NCBI RefSeq assembly: GCF_027595165.1
Contig: NZ_CP097291.1
Location: forward strand, 3,410,001-3,474,000
Length of the DNA: 64,000 nucleotides
Reading direction: 5' to 3'
DNA from: Providencia sp. PROV188
GTDB taxonomy: Bacteria; Pseudomonadota; Gammaproteobacteria; Enterobacterales; Enterobacteriaceae
The notes below the pieces were generated by a model. The model saw only the letters and a list, made by a program, of their open reading frames with translations. It made no database searches and had not been told where the DNA came from. Shown in pieces: positions 9,396 through 16,953 of this stretch. Numbering within the stretch: the stretch's first letter is position 1; each line of letters begins with the position of its first letter. The position numbers and the translations under genes were made by a program.

Positions 9396-9659
9396 TTACT
9401 CCCTACCGTCTCGATACACTTTTTCAACAATGGCAACCACGGACATAGCTTTGTATTTGTCTTTATTCAATGCGAAGTACTCTTCCGCCAGAACAAGGTC
9501 ATTAATACCTGCGCCTACACTGTCCACCGCAACATACGTTTTGTCCTTCAACGGTTTGAGATCATCGCCAAGCGCCGTGATCATCAGTAAATTACTGCCA
9601 CTAAGCTCTTGGCATTTCTGCGTTGCGACAACATGCCCTATTACCTTTGCCAAAATCAT
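9396..9659 (-). CDS. cmcD: Microcompartment vertex pentamer (BMC-P, EutN/CcmL family)
   Basis: An 87-aa protein with the EutN/CcmL fold that caps the vertices of icosahedral shells. Landmarks are the N-terminal MILAKVIGHVVATQK, the central segment ending YVAVDSVGAGINDLVL and the closing strand SVVAIVEKVY. It is the only pentamer gene in the cluster, as expected for one shell. It lies between the aldehyde dehydrogenase and alcohol dehydrogenase genes on the same strand with short gaps (25 and 7 bp). The symbol follows Klebsiella GRM2 usage by position. Confidence 0.92.
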   Translation of the reverse strand: MILAKVIGHVVATQKCQELSGSNLLMITALGDDLKPLKDKTYVAVDSVGAGINDLVLAEEYFALNKDKYKAMSVVAIVEKVYRDGRE

Positions 9660-9684
9660 GATTTACCCGCCTTATCTCAATGAA

Positions 9685-11322
9685 TTACTTATTTAGGCGT
9701 CCGAGAACGGCCTTAATAATCTGCTCGACATTCTCTTCCGTGATATCCCCATGAGTGGCAACCGCTTCAACAACATCAGCATGACTCACTGCATTAGCAA
9801 ATCGGTTATCCGCAGCGCTATTACTCTGAGCTTTTACTGGTTGAGCCTGACGAAAACGGTCATCATCGAGAATGCTGACAGACGCTTGATTTCCATGCCC
9901 AGTAGATGCAATTGGCGATGTTGAGTAAGCCGGAGCACTCACTGGTGCGGGTTGTCTCAAATCATCAATGGAACGCACGCCATAACCGACTTTACGGATA
10001 TTGAGCAAGTTCATCGGACCGACGTTGTCAGAACTAGAACCACCTCCAATCGCTCCACATCCTAATGTCAGCGCTGGCGTAATATTGGTGGTTGCACCAA
10101 TTCCACCCAGTGCAGCTGGCGTATTAATCAAAATACGGTTAACCGGTTTTTCGAGAGAAAACTGGCGAATAACATCTTCATTTTGAGTGTGGATCACCAG
10201 CGTGTGTCCTAAGCCTTCGTTAGTCAGCAAATCAACAACGCGGTGGCACGCAGAGCGCCAATCCTCTTCAACATACATACCTAAGATTGGGCACAGTTTT
10301 TCCCGTGAATACGGGTTTTTCGGTGAGACAGTGTCTTGTAATGCAATTAATACTCGAGTGTTAGCAGGAACACTAAAGCCTGCACGTTGGCTCAACGTAA
10401 TCGCGTCTTTTCCTACGACTTCAGGGTTAATCGTGCCATTCGCTCTCAGTAGCATGGAAGCCATACGTTTCGCTTCATCTTCATTCATGAAGTAAGCGCC
10501 TTGGGCTAATAATTCGCGGTGAACATCGTTGTAAATACAGCGTTCAACAATGATGGATTGCTCTGATGCGCAAATCACACCGTTATCAAACGTTTTGCTG
10601 GTAATAATGTCACTGACTGCTTTTTTGATATCCGCGCTACGTTCAATGAAAGCAGGACCGTTACCAGGGCCACCACTGATGGTTGGTGTGCCAGATGCAT
10701 AAGCGGCGCGTACCATGCCTTCCCCACCCGTTGCCAGAATGAGAGAAACATCTTTGCTGTGCATTAATTCTTTTGTCGCTTCCAGTGTCAGCATCGTCAC
10801 GCCATCGACGATACCTGCTGGCGCACCCGCTTCAAGAGCCGCTTTTTTTACGATATCAAGCGTTCTAAAACTACATGCTTTCGCGTTTGGGTGGGGGGAG
10901 AAGACGATTGCGTTACCGGCTTTCAAGGCAATCAATGTTTTATAGATAATGGTTGAGGTTGGGTTAGTCGAAGGCACCAGTGCCGTGATCACCCCTAACG
11001 GAACACCCACATCCATAACTTTATTGATTTTGTCATCATTAATGATGCCAACTGTTTTCAGATCTTTAATATGTTCATACACACGAACTGAAGCGAACGT
11101 ATTTTTCAGGACCTTGTCTTGCCACTTCCCAAAACCCGTCTCTTCATTCGCCATTTTTGCTAACTCTTCTGCATGACGAGCAGATTCTGTCGCAATGTGT
11201 TTAACAATACTGTCGATTTTCTCCTGCGAAAAAGTCGCAAAGATTTTTTGTGCTTGTTTCGCATTTCTAACCAGCTCTCTAGCCAGTTGTCTGGATTGCA
11301 GATCTTTATCTAATGCAACCAT
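9685..11322 (-). CDS. cutF: CoA-acylating acetaldehyde dehydrogenase with encapsulation tail
   Basis: A 545-aa aldehyde dehydrogenase of the EutE/PduP group. It oxidises acetaldehyde to acetyl-CoA with NAD+ and CoA. The catalytic Cys251 is in NGVICASEQS. The cofactor region VPSTNPTSTIIYKTL and the glycine-rich ATGGEGMVRAAY are present. The core ends near residue 458. After it come a Pro/Ala/Ser-rich linker and an acidic then amphipathic C-terminal helix (ITEENVEQIIKAVLGRLNK), a classical cargo-targeting peptide at the C-terminus rather than the N-terminus used by PduP. It follows the three shell genes and precedes the vertex gene. Confidence 0.93.
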   Translation of the reverse strand: MVALDKDLQSRQLARELVRNAKQAQKIFATFSQEKIDSIVKHIATESARHAEELAKMANEETGFGKWQDKVLKNTFASVRVYEHIKDLKTVGIINDDKINKVMDVGVPLGVITALVPSTNPTSTIIYKTLIALKAGNAIVFSPHPNAKACSFRTLDIVKKAALEAGAPAGIVDGVTMLTLEATKELMHSKDVSLILATGGEGMVRAAYASGTPTISGGPGNGPAFIERSADIKKAVSDIITSKTFDNGVICASEQSIIVERCIYNDVHRELLAQGAYFMNEDEAKRMASMLLRANGTINPEVVGKDAITLSQRAGFSVPANTRVLIALQDTVSPKNPYSREKLCPILGMYVEEDWRSACHRVVDLLTNEGLGHTLVIHTQNEDVIRQFSLEKPVNRILINTPAALGGIGATTNITPALTLGCGAIGGGSSSDNVGPMNLLNIRKVGYGVRSIDDLRQPAPVSAPAYSTSPIASTGHGNQASVSILDDDRFRQAQPVKAQSNSAADNRFANAVSHADVVEAVATHGDITEENVEQIIKAVLGRLNK

Positions 11323-11391
11323 GTCTTCCCCCGTACCGGAGTCAAAAGATTAAACTTACTAATTTGTTGTTTTATCTAATACTTCTAATGA

Positions 11392-11670
11392 TTAAGCTTT
11401 GTGCTGCTGCGCAATTTTGCCGATATCATTGTGTGGTCTTGCTATCACACGAGAAGTCACTACGGTGCCAACACGCTTCGCAGCTTCGACACCGGATTCA
11501 ACCGCAGCATTAACGGCACCCACATCGCCTTTTACCATGGCGGTGACGAGCCCAGAACCGACATTTTCATAGCCGATTAGCTCGACGTTAGCGGCTTTAC
11601 ACATTGCATCAGCAGCTTCGATACACGCCACTAAACCTTTGGTTTCAATTAAGCCAAGAGCTTCTTTCAT
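11392..11670 (-). CDS. cmcC: Microcompartment shell hexamer (BMC-H), third of tandem triplet
   Basis: A 92-aa single BMC-domain protein. Its sequence is nearly the same as the two genes upstream ([20 protein letters not shown] and [17 protein letters not shown] shared). Differences cluster at the surface helix ([15 protein letters not shown]) and the C-terminus (GKIAQQHKA). The pore loop GSG is unchanged. Shell hexamers of this type tile the facets of the microcompartment. It follows its paralogue by 15 bp and precedes the aldehyde dehydrogenase gene by about 70 bp. The letter in the symbol is positional. Confidence 0.92.
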   Translation of the reverse strand: MKEALGLIETKGLVACIEAADAMCKAANVELIGYENVGSGLVTAMVKGDVGAVNAAVESGVEAAKRVGTVVTSRVIARPHNDIGKIAQQHKA

Positions 11671-11685
11671 AAGTAAATTTCCTAT

Positions 11686-11970
11686 TTATTCTGCGACTTT
11701 ATACTGAGAGACAATTTTCTGGATGTCGCTATGTGGACGAGCGATAACCAGAGAGGTCACGACGGTGCCAATGCGAGATGCAGATTCAACGCCAGAATCA
11801 ACTGCCGCTTTAACTGCGCCAACATCCCCTTTCACCATGGCGGTGACTAACCCAGAACCCACATTTTCATAGCCAATCAGTACCACGTTAGCGGCTTTAC
11901 ACATCGCATCAGCTGCTTCGATACAAGCAACGAGTCCTTGTGTTTCAATAAGACCTAATGCATCACCCAT
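11686..11970 (-). CDS. cmcB: Microcompartment shell hexamer (BMC-H), second of tandem triplet
   Basis: A 94-aa single BMC-domain facet protein with the same N-terminus and pore loop as its neighbours. It carries unique changes NVVLIGYEN (Val for Glu), ESASRIG and a slightly longer C-terminus ending YKVAE. A purine-rich GGGGG lies a few bases before the ATG. Gaps of 15-16 bp to both paralogues indicate tandem duplication within one transcript. Whether A, B and C form mixed hexamers or separate tiles cannot be read from sequence. The letter in the symbol is positional. Confidence 0.92.
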   Translation of the reverse strand: MGDALGLIETQGLVACIEAADAMCKAANVVLIGYENVGSGLVTAMVKGDVGAVKAAVDSGVESASRIGTVVTSLVIARPHSDIQKIVSQYKVAE

Positions 11971-11986
11971 ATTTCCCCCGCAAACG

Positions 11987-12265
11987 CTATGCTTTATGTT
12001 TAATCACGATTTTGTTGATATCGTTATGTGGACGGGCGATGACTAACGATGTCACCACTTCACCAACACGCTGTGCAGATTCAACACCGGAATCTACTGC
12101 CGCCTTTACTGCGCCAACATCACCTTTCACCATGGCAGTCACGAGACCAGAACCCACGTTTTCATAGCCGATTAGCTCGACGTTAGCGGCTTTGCACATT
12201 GCATCAGCTGCTTCAATACAAGCCACCAAACCTTTTGTTTCAATAAGTCCTAATGCATCACCCAT
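11987..12265 (-). CDS. cmcA: Microcompartment shell hexamer (BMC-H), first gene of the choline operon
   Basis: A 92-aa single BMC-domain facet protein. The start is placed at the ATG at 12265 ([10 protein letters not shown]), preceded by GGAGG about 8 nt upstream. The frame stays open 16 codons further upstream, but that extension has no counterpart in the paralogues. It shares the pore segment [17 protein letters not shown] with both downstream copies. As the first gene of a run of thirteen same-strand genes with short gaps, its upstream region should hold the operon promoter. No BMC-T (tandem-domain) shell gene is present in the cluster, a known trait of GRM2-type choline compartments. Confidence 0.92.
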   Translation of the reverse strand: MGDALGLIETKGLVACIEAADAMCKAANVELIGYENVGSGLVTAMVKGDVGAVKAAVDSGVESAQRVGEVVTSLVIARPHNDINKIVIKHKA

Positions 12266-12885
12266 TGTTGTTTCCTCCAAGGAAGCCGTTACGTTTTTCT
12301 CTACCCGCAGCACCTAAGAGCCATGTTCCAGAACGTTGATGCCTCTTAACTGTGAGTAAACATTTATGCCAATTGAGTCTGCGTGGTGATTAATTGAACG
12401 CAGCTTTTGGCTTCAAAATCACTATAATCCCCAAAAAATAAAACAAAATATAAATCCATGAAGTGAAGATAATTAGAATAAAAATCCAGAATTTATAATT
12501 AACAGACAGCAAATTCACACATCTATGCTAATAAAATGGAAAATTCACGTATCTATCTGGTGGAAGAAAAAACCATAAATGCGGATAACAGGTTTATTGG
12601 AGGAATGGTTAACAAGATGTGATTGAGCTGATGCGAGAAGGTAATTTGGTCAATAATAAGTGTGGTTTGCCTCACGCCCGAGCCATAAGCTAATGAGAAA
12701 TGGGAGGATCAGAATATAAGAAGAAAGGGGAATACTGTGTTTTACGAGGCACACCGCGTGATAGCACTGATTGCCAGACAGTAAAATCATATCAACGTGT
12801 TAGTTAACGTTGCCCAGTAAACCAATAGGAATGAATGTGTGGGTAAGCCCCCACGCTGTATGGACTATCAATCAAGCCCACGCGC
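12266..12885. other. Regulatory gap upstream of the choline microcompartment operon
   Basis: A 620-bp non-coding stretch between the first shell gene and the FidL-like gene. It holds a phased direct repeat (12512-12556) and a GTTC-CA-GAAC palindrome at about 12326-12335. It also has a hairpin at 12837-12856 (GTGTGGG with CCCACGC), placed where the transcript of the membrane-regulator pair would end. Short open frames here, such as one around 12620-12690, have no recognisable product. I could not fix a promoter with confidence. Confidence 0.6.
12512..12556. repeat. Two 15-bp direct repeats, 30-bp phase, upstream of cmcA
   Basis: AATTCACACATCTAT (12512-12526) and AATTCACGTATCTAT (12542-12556) match at 13 of 15 positions. 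Their starts are 30 bp apart, about three helical turns, so both would face the same side of DNA. They lie roughly 250-290 bp upstream of the first shell gene. This is the arrangement expected for an activator dimer or two tandem winged-helix proteins. The binding protein is unknown; the adjacent ToxR/CadC-like regulator is one candidate. Confidence 0.6.
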
Positions 12886-13386
12886 TTATTTAGGCGTACA
12901 GATAAACAAAGGGGAATTAATTGAACTCAAGAGTAGCGCTTTATCATTGATTTTTTGGGCATTGATAAATAAGCCATCATGGCTATCTGACATTTCCCGC
13001 ATAAAATAATCAAAAATCACATTAGGGGATTCATCAATCGAGGAAGCACTGGCTTCCCAGTGGCTAATATTATAGTGCTGTTCCGTTGGCGAAATACGTT
13101 TGCTGGTGTATTTGAATTTGACATATCGTTGTAAATAAAGCCATCCAGCGCTGGAGGTCGTATATCCCTCGACAACAATAGAGCCCTCGCCGTTCGCCCC
13201 AAAATTAAAGTGAATATTACCGTTAACGTTTTCATCTTTCATATTCTCAAAACGCATAATCCCCTTGGTTGAACACGCCATTTGACCGGAATTTTTATTG
13301 GCCAATACAACTGACTGTGTATAAATCACAACACACGCGAAGATCAGCGCACTCACGAGACATAATAGCTTTCCCGATATTTTCAT
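12886..13386 (-). CDS. FidL-like membrane-anchored partner of the ToxR-like regulator
   Basis: A 166-aa protein with a single N-terminal membrane helix (KLLCLVSALIFACVVIYTQ) and a periplasmic remainder. It contains two cysteines that could pair (MACSTKG and LFICTPK). The overall plan matches FidL and YqeJ proteins, which are encoded next to MarT or YqeI-type membrane transcription factors. The ATG at 13386 overlaps the stop of the regulator gene by 4 bp (ATGA) and has GGAAG upstream; a start 4 codons earlier is also open. By analogy with ToxS it may stabilise or tune the regulator's periplasmic domain. FidL function itself is poorly known, so this role is inferred. Confidence 0.6.
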   Translation of the reverse strand: MKISGKLLCLVSALIFACVVIYTQSVVLANKNSGQMACSTKGIMRFENMKDENVNGNIHFNFGANGEGSIVVEGYTTSSAGWLYLQRYVKFKYTSKRISPTEQHYNISHWEASASSIDESPNVIFDYFMREMSDSHDGLFINAQKINDKALLLSSINSPLFICTPK

Positions 13387-14225
13387 TGTGGCTTCCAAGA
13401 ATAATAAAAATAATTATCACAATAACTAAATGGGTTGGATTCATTGGCAGCGCAATGGGCGAGAAAGACGCGCCCTAAACCATTTTTTTGTAATTTATCC
13501 CCATAAAAGAAGACAAAACGCTCTTTATCATTACACGCCAAATTTAAATTTTTTCTAACTTTATCAAAGTTTTGTACGTAATTATCAGCAACGAAAGCGT
13601 TAATCATTTTTTCATTAGATAACACATCGCAGCTGGTATGTTCTAACGTTGGCAAAATCATTGGTGCGGAGGGCTGAGATGAGAAATAGCTCATCGTTGC
13701 CAATAAAATGGAGCAACATAAAAAAGCCGCACTGGCTAGATACCAGCAAACTTCACGTTTCTGTTTTGGTAATGAATGCGGTAATTTTTCAGAAGGAGAT
13801 TCGGTAGGTTTAGTCTCTAAAGAAGGTGCTAGAACCACTTCGGCTTTTTGTATTTCACTTAAACTGTTTAATAAGCGAGTGGTATTGAGCGTCTCTTCAT
13901 CGAGTAATTCCAATAAAATCTCAGAATTAAACTCTAAACGCCCACGTGCAACGGTGACAATAATATTTTCAATACCGTATTGTCGAAATGTTTTCCTTAG
14001 CAGGCTGAGATATTGATTTAAATTACTATTTGATGAAACCAGACCATTATCATCCCAAACCGCCTTAAGTACTTCATCACGGGAAACTACGCCTTTTTTT
14101 TGAATCAAATAGAATAAGAGTGCATTAGCCGTAATAGACAACTGAGTATCCACCTCATCTTTTTTTAAAGATAAAGTGCCATCAACAGCATCATAAATAA
14201 TGAAGGCATTGATTTTATATTTCAT
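13383..14225 (-). CDS. ToxR/CadC-like membrane-bound winged-helix transcriptional regulator
   Basis: A 280-aa one-component regulator. Residues 1-105 form an OmpR/PhoB-type winged helix: ANALLFYLIQKKGVVSRDEV, then SSNSNLNQYLSLLRKTFRQYG as recognition region and VARGRLEF as wing. A polar linker (about 105-160) leads to one membrane helix (WYLASAAFLCCSILLATMSY) and a periplasmic domain of about 95 residues with several cysteines. The family senses signals outside the inner membrane and binds DNA while membrane-tethered. The gene is translationally coupled to the FidL-like gene. It lies next to the choline operon, but regulation of that operon is untested inference; fimbrial or virulence genes are targets of relatives. 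Confidence 0.78.
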   Translation of the reverse strand: MKYKINAFIIYDAVDGTLSLKKDEVDTQLSITANALLFYLIQKKGVVSRDEVLKAVWDDNGLVSSNSNLNQYLSLLRKTFRQYGIENIIVTVARGRLEFNSEILLELLDEETLNTTRLLNSLSEIQKAEVVLAPSLETKPTESPSEKLPHSLPKQKREVCWYLASAAFLCCSILLATMSYFSSQPSAPMILPTLEHTSCDVLSNEKMINAFVADNYVQNFDKVRKNLNLACNDKERFVFFYGDKLQKNGLGRVFLAHCAANESNPFSYCDNYFYYSWKPQ

Positions 14226-14267
14226 TATCGCCTCATTGTATGTTTAGACGTATTTTCCCTTGGAAAA

Positions 14268-14840
14268 CTAACCCATTTCTTCAAACGAAATTTGTGTTAA
14301 TCGCTGAATGATGGCATTACGCTCTTGGCTCGATAATGTAGGACCTTCCGTTAACGCAGATAACCACAGTCCATCGGCGGCATAGCGCACTAAAGCCCCC
14401 AAATAGCCATTATCAAATGCATCACCTTGGGCTAGATGCCCTAACATCCAATCACGCCAGCATTTACGCAACACTGGCTCTGTGGGCATAGCCAATGATA
14501 AAAGTGCGAGCTGAAAACTTTCATCGGAGTCTTTAAGCTCGCCAACGTAGTGCAAATAGGCGCGAGAAAATCGCCCATAAGGATCGGAATCATTCGCCAT
14601 AATGGCGGCAATACGCACGTCCATAATGTCTAATAGCTGAATAAACAATGCATGAATAAGTTCTTGTTTGCTGGGGAAATGGTGCATTAATCCCCCTTTG
14701 CTCACGCCCGCTTCTCTGGCGACAGCATTCAGCGAAAGTGCCGAAATACCTTCTCGACCAGCGATTATCCTAGCTGCCTTTAGCAACTCTTCTTGTCGTT
14801 TGATTGGATCTTTTTTTCTTGGATGCGCGAGTGTGTTCAT
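14268..14840 (-). CDS. TetR-family transcriptional repressor
   Basis: A 190-aa protein starting at the ATG at 14840 (MNTLAHPRKK). The frame extends 17 codons upstream, but those codons run through the 18-bp palindrome, which is better read as an operator. The N-terminal helix-turn-helix shows the standard TetR pattern ISALSLNAVAREAGVSKGGL followed by HHFPSKQELIHALF. The C-terminal ligand domain (from about residue 70) is diverged and gives no substrate. It is divergent from the FMN reductase gene, with the palindrome between them close to its own start, so self-repression and control of the reductase are likely. Confidence 0.85.
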   Translation of the reverse strand: MNTLAHPRKKDPIKRQEELLKAARIIAGREGISALSLNAVAREAGVSKGGLMHHFPSKQELIHALFIQLLDIMDVRIAAIMANDSDPYGRFSRAYLHYVGELKDSDESFQLALLSLAMPTEPVLRKCWRDWMLGHLAQGDAFDNGYLGALVRYAADGLWLSALTEGPTLSSQERNAIIQRLTQISFEEMG

Positions 14841-15156
14841 GGGGATGAATAATACCGACCAGTCGGTATGTTCTATTTTGACTCGTATCAATGAAGATAA
14901 TATTGAGAGGAATTAAATACGAATAGTGTAATTGAGGTCACAGTATTCTTTTTTAGCCACCCTAAATCACAAAGTTAATTTGAAAATATAAACAAATAAC
15001 GCAATGAATTTCCTGCAATTTACAATTGGATAAAATTAAATTTAACTTAATTTATTTTTAATGAATTTTATTATGCTAAATTATTAAAGAAATTCCTATT
15101 CCAAAGAAAATATACGAACTCGTTGTATTTTCACAACATAAGAAGAGGTTTTGATT
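14841..15156. other. Divergent promoter region, TetR gene and FMN reductase
   Basis: A 316-bp AT-rich gap with the TetR-type palindrome at its left end. The right half (about 14980-15110) is strongly AT-rich and should hold the reductase promoter. AAGAGG at 15143-15148 is the probable ribosome site for the ATG at 15157. Nothing else recognisable. Confidence 0.6.
14852..14869. promoter_or_regulatory. TetR-type operator palindrome
   Basis: The sequence ATACCGAC-CA-GTCGGTAT is two perfect 8-bp arms around a 2-bp centre. It lies 12 bp upstream of the TetR gene start and about 290 bp from the divergent reductase gene. The core ACCGACNNGTCGGT resembles operators of TetR-type repressors. Autoregulation is the simplest reading. 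Confidence 0.8.
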
Positions 15157-15714
15157 ATGTCCAATCAGTATAATATCGGTGTGGTTGTTGGTAGTTTACG
15201 TGCTGACTCTTATAATCTAAAAGTCGCTAAAGCCATCACTAAATTATTCCCATCTAATTTCACCTTTAAATTTATCAACATTGCCGATTTACCTCTCTAT
15301 AACCAAGAAGCCGATCAAAATGTACCCGCGGTAGTCGCTAATTTTAAGAGCCAAATCAAAGCCTCAGACGGTATTATCTTCGCAACACCGGAATATAACC
15401 GCTCAATGCCAGGTGTATTAAAGAATGCGATTGACCAAGGTTCACGTCCTTGGGGTGATAACTCATGGGATGGTATTCCTGCGGGAGTATTAGGGGTTTC
15501 GATTGGTAATATTAGCACCGCAATTGCCCAACAACATTTACGCAATAGCCTTGCATTTCTTAATATGCCGACGATGAATCAACCTGAGTGTTATTTAAAA
15601 TGGTATGACGGCATGGTGGATGAGCAAGATACTATTTCCCCAAAAAGTAAGGATTTCTTGCAGCCTTGGGCAGATAACTTTGCCAAATTTGTTATCCATA
15701 ATAGTGTGCGTTAA
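15157..15714 (+). CDS. NADPH-dependent FMN reductase (ChrR/YieF-like quinone or azo reductase)
   Basis: A 185-aa flavodoxin-fold protein. Key segments are the N-terminal phosphate-binding GVVVGSLRADSYN, the FMN-contacting ATPEYNRSMPGVLKNAIDQG and a central GVLGVSIGNIS. Length and motifs match the ChrR/YieF group, soluble reductases that use NAD(P)H to reduce quinones, chromate or nitro compounds with low specificity. The ATG at 15157 is preferred over a TTG two codons upstream because of AAGAGG upstream. It is divergent from a TetR-family gene with an operator, hinting at induction by a toxic small molecule. The physiological substrate is not predictable. Confidence 0.87.
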   Translation: MSNQYNIGVVVGSLRADSYNLKVAKAITKLFPSNFTFKFINIADLPLYNQEADQNVPAVVANFKSQIKASDGIIFATPEYNRSMPGVLKNAIDQGSRPWGDNSWDGIPAGVLGVSIGNISTAIAQQHLRNSLAFLNMPTMNQPECYLKWYDGMVDEQDTISPKSKDFLQPWADNFAKFVIHNSVR

Positions 15715-15730
15715 TCACTGATTTTATATA

Positions 15731-15757
15731 TAAAAAAGGCATCACCAAGGTGATGCC
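15731..15757 (-). terminator. Intrinsic terminator of potABCD
   Basis: Perfect 9-bp stem GGCATCACC/GGTGATGCC with a 2-nt centre at 15738-15757, flanked at 15732-15737 by A's that become a U-run when read on the minus strand. It lies 28 bp beyond potD. It also sits just past the reductase stop, but the T-run orientation favours the pot operon. Confidence 0.85.
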
Positions 15758-15784
15758 TCTGACCATTTCCAAACAGAATCGATA

Positions 15785-16834
15785 TTAACGCCCTGCTTTC
15801 AGCTTTTGGAAATACTCTTCATACAGAATATTAGTATTCCCCACATCGCTTTGCCATTCTCCTTTTTTCAATACCTCTTCCGATGGGTAGAGAGATGGGT
15901 CATTGGCGATTTCCGTAGGCAGTAATTTTTTCGCTTCTAAGTTTGGTGTCGGATAACCGATAGACTCCGCCACTTGCGCCGCAATTTCAGGGCGTAATAA
16001 GAAATCAATAAGCTTGTGCGCCCCTTCCACGTTCTTCGCATTGGCAGGGATAGCTAAGCTGTCCATCCAGAAAATACCGCCCTCTTTTGGCCATACAACT
16101 TCAATCGGTAAGCCCGCTTGTCTTGCCACAAATGCCGAGCCGTTCCACAACATACCGACATCCACCTCACCTTCAATATACGGAGTGGCAGGGTTGTCTG
16201 AGTTAAATGCCAGAATATTTGGACGCAATTTTTGCAGTTCGTTATAAGCTTCTTCAATCTGCTTTGGATCTGTAGTATTGCCAGAATAACCCAGCTTTGT
16301 GAGCGCCACTTGGAACACTTCGCGGGCATCATCCATCATCAGTAAGCTGTTTTTGTATTCCGGCTTCCAAAAATCTGCCCATGAAGTAACGGACTTAGGA
16401 TCAACCGCGTCACCATTAATTCCAATCCCTGTTGCGCCCCAAATATAAGGCACTGAATAATCGTTATTTGGGTCAAATTCTTTATGAATAAGGTTTGGAT
16501 CGAGGTTTTTAAAGTTAGGCAGTTTTGTCTTATCAATCTTTTGCAGCATGCCTTCTTTGCTCATTTTGTCGATAAAATAAGTCGATGGCACCACTAAATC
16601 GTAAGCCCCTTCTTTATAGGTTTTCAATTTAGTGTACATGCTTTCATTGGATTCATAGGTGGAGTAAATCACCTTGATCCCAGTCTCTTTAGTAAATTGC
16701 TCTAATAAACCGGGGGGAACATATTCTGTCCAGTTATAGAAATACAGTACGTTTTTGTTATCGTCAGCGGCAGTTGCCGTGCCAATGCTTGCAGCCATTA
16801 AACCTGCGGCTAGCAGATAGGACCATTTTTTCAT
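15785..16834 (-). CDS. potD: Spermidine/putrescine-binding periplasmic protein
   Basis: A 349-aa precursor. The start is at the ATG at 16834 (MKKWSYLLAAGLMAAS), with a Sec signal peptide cleaved near ATA-ADD; the frame is open 14 codons upstream without signal character. The mature part aligns by eye with PotD: LYFYNWTEYVPPGLLEQFT, TYESNESMYTKLK, DLVVPSTYFIDKM and WNGSAFVARQAG, including the acidic and aromatic residues that bind polyamine amines. It delivers spermidine (and putrescine) to PotBC. It is the last gene of potABCD, 119 bp after potC, followed by a strong terminator. Confidence 0.95.
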   Translation of the reverse strand: MKKWSYLLAAGLMAASIGTATAADDNKNVLYFYNWTEYVPPGLLEQFTKETGIKVIYSTYESNESMYTKLKTYKEGAYDLVVPSTYFIDKMSKEGMLQKIDKTKLPNFKNLDPNLIHKEFDPNNDYSVPYIWGATGIGINGDAVDPKSVTSWADFWKPEYKNSLLMMDDAREVFQVALTKLGYSGNTTDPKQIEEAYNELQKLRPNILAFNSDNPATPYIEGEVDVGMLWNGSAFVARQAGLPIEVVWPKEGGIFWMDSLAIPANAKNVEGAHKLIDFLLRPEIAAQVAESIGYPTPNLEAKKLLPTEIANDPSLYPSEEVLKKGEWQSDVGNTNILYEEYFQKLKAGR

Positions 16835-16953
16835 CACTGATTTTCCCTCAACAAAGTGCTTTTTATCTATCTTCATAGGCTCAGTTAAAGCCTACCCTCT
16901 CGCCTGATGGCATGGAAAGATGGGGTGCCCAAATGACACCCACCAAGTACAAC

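Noticed and set aside
1980..12265. Ethanolamine (eut) or propanediol (pdu) microcompartment
   Set aside because: No EutBC ammonia-lyase or B12-dependent diol dehydratase is present; the signature enzyme is a glycyl radical lyase with the CutC choline-site residues, and there is no BMC-T shell protein.
12600..12700. Short frame with a plausible ribosome site in the choline control region
   Set aside because: Only about two dozen codons with no recognisable motif; chance is as likely as a real small protein.
14841..14891. Longer TetR start adding 17 residues
   Set aside because: The extra codons run through an 18-bp palindrome that is better explained as the operator.
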